Assembly: GCA_900551305.1 (NCBI GenBank) | Contig: URVK01000066.1 | Location: 1-7,707 of the forward strand | Length of the DNA: 7,707 nucleotides | Reading direction: 5' to 3' | DNA from: an uncultured Collinsella sp. | Lineage (GTDB): Bacteria; Actinomycetota; Coriobacteriia; Coriobacteriales; Coriobacteriaceae | Part shown: positions 1 to 5,138 of the stretch, piece after piece | Numbering within the stretch: the first letter of the stretch is position 1 | How the letters are laid out: the number at the start of each line of letters is the position of its first letter | The notes under the pieces: generated by a model | What the model was told of the DNA's origin: nothing | Database searches by the model: none | What the model saw: the letters and a program-made list of their open reading frames with translations, nothing else | Made by a program: the position numbers and the translations under genes

Positions 1-1015
1 GACGCTTGAGCTCGGCGAGGGCGCGGACGGCGGCACAGCGGGCAGCCTCGGCTTCTTCCTGCGCCGGCGTAAAGATACGGTTGCGCCCCAGCACCAGGCC
101 AATCACATTGCGCGGGCCCAGAGCGTCGACGGCCAGCGCCGCCAGCAGGGACGACGGCAAGTCACCCTCGAGTGCCACCACAGCACGCGACGCACCGTGG
201 GCTCGGGCGTTGTCGCGCACGGCGAGCACCAGCGCCTGCCACAGCCACTCCTCGGAACGGAACTCGGGCAGTTCGTGATCCTCCAGGGCATCGAGCATCA
301 CGCCGCGCTGAATCTCCTGAACCAGCAGGCTCTCCTCAAAGCACGGCGCCTGGGCCACCACGCGACCGCAGTCGTCGAGCACAAACGAACCGCCGGTATA
401 CACCGACTCGTCATAGGCACCGACCGGCGCCATGCAGGCAAACCACACGCTGCGCTTGGAGGCGACCTTGCGGTAGGCGCCGCTGCGAACGGCGGCAATG
501 GCAACAGTCTCGCGGTCGGTCATGTCAAACGCGTTGAATTGGAAATACGCAATGAGGTCAACACCGGTCGGCAACATCTCGAGTTCGCGGTCCAAGTCAA
601 AAATTACGGCGATGCGCACGCCGTCCACGTCGAACACCGGCGGCGCCCAACGCGTGTCGTTGTTCTCGCCACGCTGCAAGGCAATGCTCGAACGCGCCGG
701 CACCACATGACCGTCCTTGAGCATCATGTAGTCGAGCAGCGGTTGGCCCTCAAACGAAACCGCCGCGGGCACGATGCAGATCATGTCAAGCTCCTGGATA
801 CGCTCGGCGACACCAGTCAAGCCGGCAAGCATGTCGTGCTCAAAGTCGGCAGCGCCCACCAGGCCACCGGGCATGGCGCCCATAAAGAGCGGAGCCGGAA
901 CGCACAGCACGCGCGCCCCGCGCTCGTGGGCCAGACGAGCCTGGTCCTCAATGCGGCCGCAAATGCCCTCAATATCACCCAGGCGCATATCGATCTGTGC
1001 AAGCGCGAGCTTCAT
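1..1015 (-). CDS. NAD+ synthetase (NadE)-like protein with degenerate active sites, partial (C-terminus off the left edge)
   Basis: The visible 338 residues match the architecture of glutamine-dependent NAD+ synthetase: an N-terminal nitrilase-type amidase domain (about 1-250) followed by the start of the PP-loop synthetase domain (about 265 on). Family signs are the N-terminus MKLALAQIDMRLGDIEG, the strand VRIAVIFD at 133-140, VWFACMAPVGAYDE at 190-203, GGSFVLD at 208-214, and LAVDALGPRNVIGLV at 294-308. Real NadE hydrolyses glutamine with a Glu-Lys-Cys triad and adenylates nicotinate adenine dinucleotide using an SGGIDS loop. Here the triad positions read Ala41, Ser110 and Phe139, and the loop reads EGDLPS (283-288), so neither reaction is expected. 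The frame is open throughout, which argues against a pseudogene. The start at 1015 is chosen for the family-typical N-terminus and a GGAAAGGG Shine-Dalgarno; an in-frame ATG at 1042 lacks one. Homology is confident; the present function is unknown (pseudoenzyme, regulator or altered chemistry). Confidence 0.82.
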   Translation of the reverse strand, partial: MKLALAQIDMRLGDIEGICGRIEDQARLAHERGARVLCVPAPLFMGAMPGGLVGAADFEHDMLAGLTGVAERIQELDMICIVPAAVSFEGQPLLDYMMLKDGHVVPARSSIALQRGENNDTRWAPPVFDVDGVRIAVIFDLDRELEMLPTGVDLIAYFQFNAFDMTDRETVAIAAVRSGAYRKVASKRSVWFACMAPVGAYDESVYTGGSFVLDDCGRVVAQAPCFEESLLVQEIQRGVMLDALEDHELPEFRSEEWLWQALVLAVRDNARAHGASRAVVALEGDLPSSLLAALAVDALGPRNVIGLVLGRNRIFTPAQEEAEAARCAAVRALAELKR

Positions 1016-1022
1016 GGCCCAG

Positions 1023-1030
1023 CCCTTTCC
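1023..1030 (-). promoter_or_regulatory. Shine-Dalgarno of the NadE-like gene
   Basis: On the minus strand GGAAAGGG lies 7 bases before the ATG at 1015. It decides for this start over the in-frame ATG at 1042, which has no purine-rich sequence at a suitable distance. Confidence 0.55.
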
Positions 1031-1051
1031 GTCGTAAACCATCGAAATCGT

Positions 1052-1087
1052 AGTAAAAGCGCCGGCCGCATAATGCAGCCGGCGCTT
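1052..1087 (-). terminator. Rho-independent terminator after the superoxide reductase gene
   Basis: Read on the minus strand, a perfect 10-base-pair stem (AAGCGCCGGC at 1087-1078 with GCCGGCGCTT at 1066-1057) can be extended inward by a T-G wobble and GCA/TGC to a TTA loop. The stem runs directly into a short T tract (1058-1055). It lies 46 bases after the superoxide reductase stop codon and 40 bases before the NadE-like start, so it probably ends the upstream transcript. The plus strand has no T run after the hairpin, so it is one-directional. Four T residues are few, so partial read-through is possible. Confidence 0.65.
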
Positions 1088-1132
1088 GCATGTGCATATG
1101 CTAGCTATGATACCCCGAGCGGGGGCGCGCTC

Positions 1133-1495
1133 CTAGAATGTCGCGGACCACAGCCCGTGCAGGTTGCAGTAGGCATAGACGGTACCGGTCTTGGAGCCGC
1201 CCGCGAAAAACGTCGCGGGTTTCATGCCGGGCTCAAGGTAATGGACCTCTAAGCGGCCCTCGGCCTCAAGGGCGATCCACTCAATGTAGTGCTCGGGCAG
1301 GCTGGGGTGCTCGACCGAGCCAACTCGGGCGCGAATCACGTGACCGTCGCGCTCGGTCTCGACAACAGGCACGTGCTTCTCATGCGCCGCGTCCTCAGTG
1401 TTTGCGGTCAGCTCCGTGCAACCGGCAGGGGTCGCAACGTCGTCGCCAAGGGCAGCGATGAGCTTGCCGTCGGGGTCCTTAAAGAATTTCGCCAT
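1133..1495 (-). CDS. dfx: Superoxide reductase, desulfoferrodoxin family, with a degenerate N-terminal iron domain (class III-like)
   Basis: A 120-residue cytoplasmic protein that reduces superoxide to hydrogen peroxide at a non-haem iron, without releasing oxygen. The catalytic domain (about 33-120) carries the expected His4Cys ligands: His41 in EKHVP, His63 and His69 in HPSLPEHYIEW, and Cys110 and His113 in YCNLHGLW. Glu39 and Lys40, which act in the catalytic cycle of the family, are also present. The first ~32 residues align with the desulforedoxin-like centre I domain of two-iron desulfoferrodoxins, but only Cys26 of its four cysteines remains; the CxxC pair reads KDPD (6-9). The protein should therefore hold one iron, like the class III enzyme known from Treponema pallidum. 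Start 1495 is chosen because AAGGAGA precedes it at proper spacing and the N-terminus matches the family; the frame is open back to an ATG at 1636, but that extension has no family similarity. The electron donor (rubredoxin is usual) is not in the window. Confidence 0.93.
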   Translation of the reverse strand: MAKFFKDPDGKLIAALGDDVATPAGCTELTANTEDAAHEKHVPVVETERDGHVIRARVGSVEHPSLPEHYIEWIALEAEGRLEVHYLEPGMKPATFFAGGSKTGTVYAYCNLHGLWSATF

Positions 1496-1500
1496 GATGT

Positions 1501-1507
1501 TCTCCTT
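1501..1507 (-). promoter_or_regulatory. Shine-Dalgarno of the superoxide reductase gene
   Basis: AAGGAGA on the minus strand, ending 5 bases before the ATG at 1495. It is a near-consensus site and decides against the longer open frame that starts at 1636. Confidence 0.8.
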
Positions 1508-1528
1508 TGCTGATGTGCCAATGTTCTT

Positions 1529-1562
1529 GATGGTTCTTATGCCCAAAGGCAGACAAACCATC
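1529..1562. repeat. Nested inverted repeat upstream of the superoxide reductase gene
   Basis: A perfect 7-base inverted repeat, GATGGTT (1529-1535) and AACCATC (1556-1562), encloses a second dyad GCC/GGC (1541-1543 and 1548-1550), with 5-base spacers on both sides. The whole is symmetric around 1545/1546, about 50 bases before the superoxide reductase start. It could be an operator, an mRNA leader hairpin or chance; no T tract follows it on either strand, so it is not a terminator. The rest of the 1496-1645 gap shows no convincing -35/-10 pair. Confidence 0.35.
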
Positions 1563-1645
1563 CACGGCATTGCAAATGAACACATAACGAGCGGGGACGA
1601 TGGGACAGCGCGGGCTATCCGCCCTGGCGGCCTCACCCGAGCGGG

Positions 1646-4600
1646 TTAACGCCCGTCGCCGCCGAGCAGCGCCAGAACATCCTCGCGCGTGAACAGTGCC
1701 GACGAGATGCCGTCGCCGCCGAGTACGCTGTTGACCAGGTCGCGCTTAGACTCCTGCATCCGCATAATGCGTTCCTCGATCGTGTCCTTGGCGATGAGCT
1801 TGTACACGGTCACGGTATGTTGCTGGCCAATACGGTGTGCACGGTCAGTTGCTTGGTCCTGCGCCGCCACGTTCCACCACGGGTCGTAGTGGATGACCAC
1901 GTCGGCAGCCGGCCGGTTAAGGCCCACGCCGCCCGCCTTGAGCGAAATCAAAAAGACCGGAACCTCGCCCTCCTGGAACTGCGCGACCATCTTGGCGCGG
2001 CTCTCCTTAGACGAAGCGCCCGTGAGCTTAAAGAAGTCGATGTCCTCCTTGGCCAAGCGCTTACCGATGATATCGAGCATACCCGTAAACTGGCTGAACA
2101 ACAGGATGCGATGCCCGCCGTCGAGTGCGCCGTGCACGAGCTCCATGCACGTATCGAGTTTGGCGCTCCCCGCCTTGTAATCCTCGTAGTGCAGACGCGG
2201 GTCGCAGCAGATCTGGCGCAGCTTGGTGAGCTCGGCGAGCACCTTGAGCTTGTCTTTCTTAAACTCGGATGACTCGCGGTGCTGCACCTGTTGGGCGATG
2301 CGGTCCTGGTTGGCCAGGTAGAGCTTGCGCTGCTCGCCGGTAAGCTGCGCCATGACCGTATCCTCGATCTTCTCGGGCAGGTCGGCCACCACGTCTTCCT
2401 TGACACGGCGCAGCACAAACGGCGACACGAGCGCTTGCAGGCGGGCGGCACTGTCGCCCTCGGCATGCTCGACCGGGCTTTCGAAGCGCTTGGCAAACGA
2501 CTCGCGCGTGCCAAGTAGGCCCGGCATCAAAAAGTCGAAGATGCTCCAGAGCTCGGATAGGCGGTTTTCGATGGGCGTGCCCGTCAGGGCAAAGCGCACG
2601 CCGGCCGGCAGGCGCTTGGTGGCACGCGCCACCTGGGTGAGCGGGTTTTTAATGTACTGGGCCTCATCGAGTACCACGCGGGCAAAGTCCTGCTCGACGT
2701 ACTCGTCGATATCGCGCCGCATAAGGTCATACGACGTCACGACCACGTTATGCTCGGCCACGCCGGCGATTTGCACGCGACGCTGGGCCTTGGCGCCCAC
2801 GATGGCGCACACATCGAGCGACGGGGCGAAGCGCTCCAGCTCGGCAGTCCAGTTGTACACGAGCGACGCAGGGCACACCACAAGCGTGGGCTTAATGTCC
2901 CCCGCTTCCACGCGCGCCAGGATATGCGCGATCATCTGCAGCGTTTTGCCCAGGCCCATGTCGTCGGCCAAGATGCCGCCAAGGCCCAGGTGTTCGAGCG
3001 AGCCGAGCCACTGGTATCCGTCGACCTGGTAGCCGCGCATCGTTGCCTTGAGCGATGCCGGTACCGTAAAGTCCATCTTGCCGAGCGTATCCAAGCGCTC
3101 GACGGTGCGGCGGAACGCAGCGTCGCGATCGGCCTCGAGCGCGGGCGTGCGCGCGAGCATGCTATCGACGAACAGGGTGCTCGACGCGGGAAGCGACACG
3201 CCGTCGAGCAGGTCAACAGCATCGACCCCCAGATCCTCGGCAAGGCCAAACGCGGCTCGGGCACCCTCGTCCAAACGAATGATGTCGCCGGACGTAAGGC
3301 GCGCAAACGTCTGGTGACGCTTGTAGGAGTCGAGGTAGATGGCAAGGTCTGACGCCGAAAGGCCGCTCGCGCCCAGTTCGACGTCGAGCAGATTGCTCTT
3401 GACGGTCGCACGAACCGAGAGCTTGGGCGCGGGTCGCACCGAAATCTGGCGCAGACGGTCGCTGAGCATGACCTCACCCAGCTCGGACAGGGCGGACAGG
3501 CCCTCGGTCAGCAGGCAGAACAAGCTCTCGTCATCGCGCTCCTCAAACGCCAGACCGCCCTCGTAGAAATCGAAGTACAGGGCCGCCGTGTCCATAACAC
3601 GAAACTCTGCCACCTCGTCGCGGGGCGGCACGCCGGGGCGTTGCTCTTCGAAGGGGCTGCCCGGAGCGCCCAGGCTAAAGAGATCTGCCGACCAGTCGCC
3701 GTAGGCAACCGTAATTTTGCAGGTCACAAGCCCATCGTCGACGCCGATCGCCATAGCAAAGCTCGGCTCGGGCGCCACGGTATCGAGCGCGGCGGGCGCG
3801 GTAAGGTCGGTATAGTCGCGCAAAATGGGCAGCGCCATACGACAGAACTCCCCCACCTGGTCGACAGCGATATGGATCGGCGTGCGACAGGGCAGTAAGC
3901 GCGATAGGAACGGCGCCGCATGCTGGGCAAACGCTACATCGGCGCGGCGCGCACGGCGGGGGTCGACCAGATAGGCAACGTCGCCCGAAGCAAAGCAGTA
4001 TGCATCGGGCGGCAGGCGTAGATCGTAGCTGCCACCAGCCGCCGGCGCGATTTTGGCGGCAAGGAGCGGTGGGCGCTCAGACAGCGCCTCGTCCTCCCCT
4101 TCCGGAGGCATCTCAACCGCCACGTCATAGGTGCGATGCGTCGTCGTCCCCCGCGACCAGGCGGGCTCAAAAGAGATGGTCTGGCCGCGCAACAGGTCCA
4201 GCACATATACGATGCTATGCTCGGACAGCGGCAACTGACGCTCGGCGACAAAACCGCTGCGGGCAAAGTCGTACGACGCCGAACGCGAGCTTGTGATGTC
4301 ATCGAGATAGGCAACTGTCGTCACGACAAGGTTGAGCAGCTTTGTCGACACGTCTTCGAAGGCTTCGGGCGCATGGACAAACGTGAGCTTCTTGCCGTAC
4401 GAGAAGGTGCCGCCGCGCACGTAGGCATCGGCCATGCCGTCGATGTCCTTGACCACGTAGGAGACCGATCCACAGCGAATGCGAAGCTCGAGCGCCCAGC
4501 TAAAGCGCTCGGCAAACAGTGGATTGTAATACGGCACCAGCGAGGGCTCCAACACCGCCTTGGGGGCATCGGGATCCACACTGCCGGCGAGCTTGCGGCG

Positions 4601-5110
4601 CATGCTCGCCAGCTCATCCATGCGCGCGTCCGAAAGATCGGAGAGCGCCGCCATGAGGCTGGGACTCGTGGGGACGGGCGCCGGAAAGGGAAAGTTGGGA
4701 TTGACGGCCGGCGCTTTGGGCGCGTTGCGCGCGGGCTGTTTCGGCTGCGCCGCAAACGTGCGGACCGGCGTGCGCAAACCTTCGACGGGCTCGGCGCCGC
4801 TGGCATCCAAATACGCCAGAGCCGTGGCAATAGCGTGCTTGCACATGCCGGGGTAGCGATAGGCAGCGGGGCAATCGCAGTCGTAGTCGATCACCTCGTG
4901 CTCGTCCATGTCGAGCGCCACGCGCGTCTTGTACAGGTCGCCACGCGAACCGCGCACCGAGCCCTCAACCGTCACGTTTTTGGAGAAGCGCGAGCCGCTG
5001 TCCTCGATCGACAGCACGGCGCCGTTGAGCATGAGCGAACGCCCCTTCATAAAGGTGCCACTCAGCGCCGCCTCTTTCCGGAGCGCCTGCACAAACGTCC
5101 CCTGCGCCAT
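1646..5110 (-). CDS. SNF2-family DNA-dependent ATPase/helicase with N-terminal SWIM zinc finger
   Basis: A 1154-residue superfamily 2 ATPase that is expected to translocate on double-stranded DNA and remodel protein-DNA complexes; bacterial relatives are linked to RNA polymerase recycling or repair. Numbered from the ATG at 5110: a SWIM zinc finger CxCx9CxH (Cys78, Cys80, Cys90, His92); an Ala/Pro-rich linker (about 105-155); a long middle region (about 160-680) that fits the bacterial SNF2-associated region; then the motor. Motor motifs are all present: Walker A DDMGLGKT with Lys722, DEAQ at 815-818, LTGTPIEN at 842-849, ILLFSQF at 1002-1008, SLKAGGVGLN at 1056-1065, and the arginine-finger motif DQATDRAHRIGQ at 1085-1096. 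ATPase activity is therefore expected. Start 5110 is preferred over the in-frame GTG at 5128 because GGAGGAA sits just before it. It follows dnaE by 28 bases with no terminator, so the two are probably co-transcribed. The exact cellular target is unknown. Confidence 0.92.
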   Translation of the reverse strand: MAQGTFVQALRKEAALSGTFMKGRSLMLNGAVLSIEDSGSRFSKNVTVEGSVRGSRGDLYKTRVALDMDEHEVIDYDCDCPAAYRYPGMCKHAIATALAYLDASGAEPVEGLRTPVRTFAAQPKQPARNAPKAPAVNPNFPFPAPVPTSPSLMAALSDLSDARMDELASMRRKLAGSVDPDAPKAVLEPSLVPYYNPLFAERFSWALELRIRCGSVSYVVKDIDGMADAYVRGGTFSYGKKLTFVHAPEAFEDVSTKLLNLVVTTVAYLDDITSSRSASYDFARSGFVAERQLPLSEHSIVYVLDLLRGQTISFEPAWSRGTTTHRTYDVAVEMPPEGEDEALSERPPLLAAKIAPAAGGSYDLRLPPDAYCFASGDVAYLVDPRRARRADVAFAQHAAPFLSRLLPCRTPIHIAVDQVGEFCRMALPILRDYTDLTAPAALDTVAPEPSFAMAIGVDDGLVTCKITVAYGDWSADLFSLGAPGSPFEEQRPGVPPRDEVAEFRVMDTAALYFDFYEGGLAFEERDDESLFCLLTEGLSALSELGEVMLSDRLRQISVRPAPKLSVRATVKSNLLDVELGASGLSASDLAIYLDSYKRHQTFARLTSGDIIRLDEGARAAFGLAEDLGVDAVDLLDGVSLPASSTLFVDSMLARTPALEADRDAAFRRTVERLDTLGKMDFTVPASLKATMRGYQVDGYQWLGSLEHLGLGGILADDMGLGKTLQMIAHILARVEAGDIKPTLVVCPASLVYNWTAELERFAPSLDVCAIVGAKAQRRVQIAGVAEHNVVVTSYDLMRRDIDEYVEQDFARVVLDEAQYIKNPLTQVARATKRLPAGVRFALTGTPIENRLSELWSIFDFLMPGLLGTRESFAKRFESPVEHAEGDSAARLQALVSPFVLRRVKEDVVADLPEKIEDTVMAQLTGEQRKLYLANQDRIAQQVQHRESSEFKKDKLKVLAELTKLRQICCDPRLHYEDYKAGSAKLDTCMELVHGALDGGHRILLFSQFTGMLDIIGKRLAKEDIDFFKLTGASSKESRAKMVAQFQEGEVPVFLISLKAGGVGLNRPAADVVIHYDPWWNVAAQDQATDRAHRIGQQHTVTVYKLIAKDTIEERIMRMQESKRDLVNSVLGGDGISSALFTREDVLALLGGDGR

Positions 5111-5113
5111 CAC

Positions 5114-5120
5114 TTCCTCC
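5114..5120 (-). promoter_or_regulatory. Shine-Dalgarno of the SNF2 helicase gene
   Basis: GGAGGAA on the minus strand lies 3 bases before the ATG at 5110 (5 bases counted from GGAGG). It overlaps codons that would be translated from the GTG at 5128, which favours the ATG as the true start. Confidence 0.75.
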
Positions 5121-5138
5121 AATCTCACCCGGGGTAGC

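Noticed and set aside
1117..1132. GAGCG/CGCTC hairpin right after the superoxide reductase stop
   Set aside because: Only a 5-pair stem, with no T run after it; the much stronger hairpin at 1087-1057 is the better terminator.
197..1252. 351-codon open frame on the plus strand opposite the NadE-like gene
   Set aside because: The product is rich in His, Arg and Ala with no family resemblance, while the minus-strand frame shows clear NadE similarity. Long antisense frames are common in GC-rich coding DNA.
1496..1636. N-terminal extension of the superoxide reductase to an ATG at 1636
   Set aside because: The extra 47 residues do not resemble the family, and the ATG at 1495 has a near-consensus Shine-Dalgarno; the stretch is better read as the intergenic and promoter region.
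1603..1645. GC-rich inverted repeats just after the SNF2 stop as a terminator
   Set aside because: Only short stems (4-5 pairs, for example ACCCG/CGGGT) form, and no T tract follows on the minus strand.
5111..5128. GTG at 5128 as the SNF2 start
   Set aside because: It would add six residues whose codons make up the Shine-Dalgarno of the ATG at 5110, and it has no good ribosome binding site of its own.
4136..5137. 333-codon open frame on the plus strand opposite the SNF2 gene start
   Set aside because: It lies wholly antisense to the SWIM and middle regions of a confident SNF2 gene, and its composition is typical of a shadow frame.
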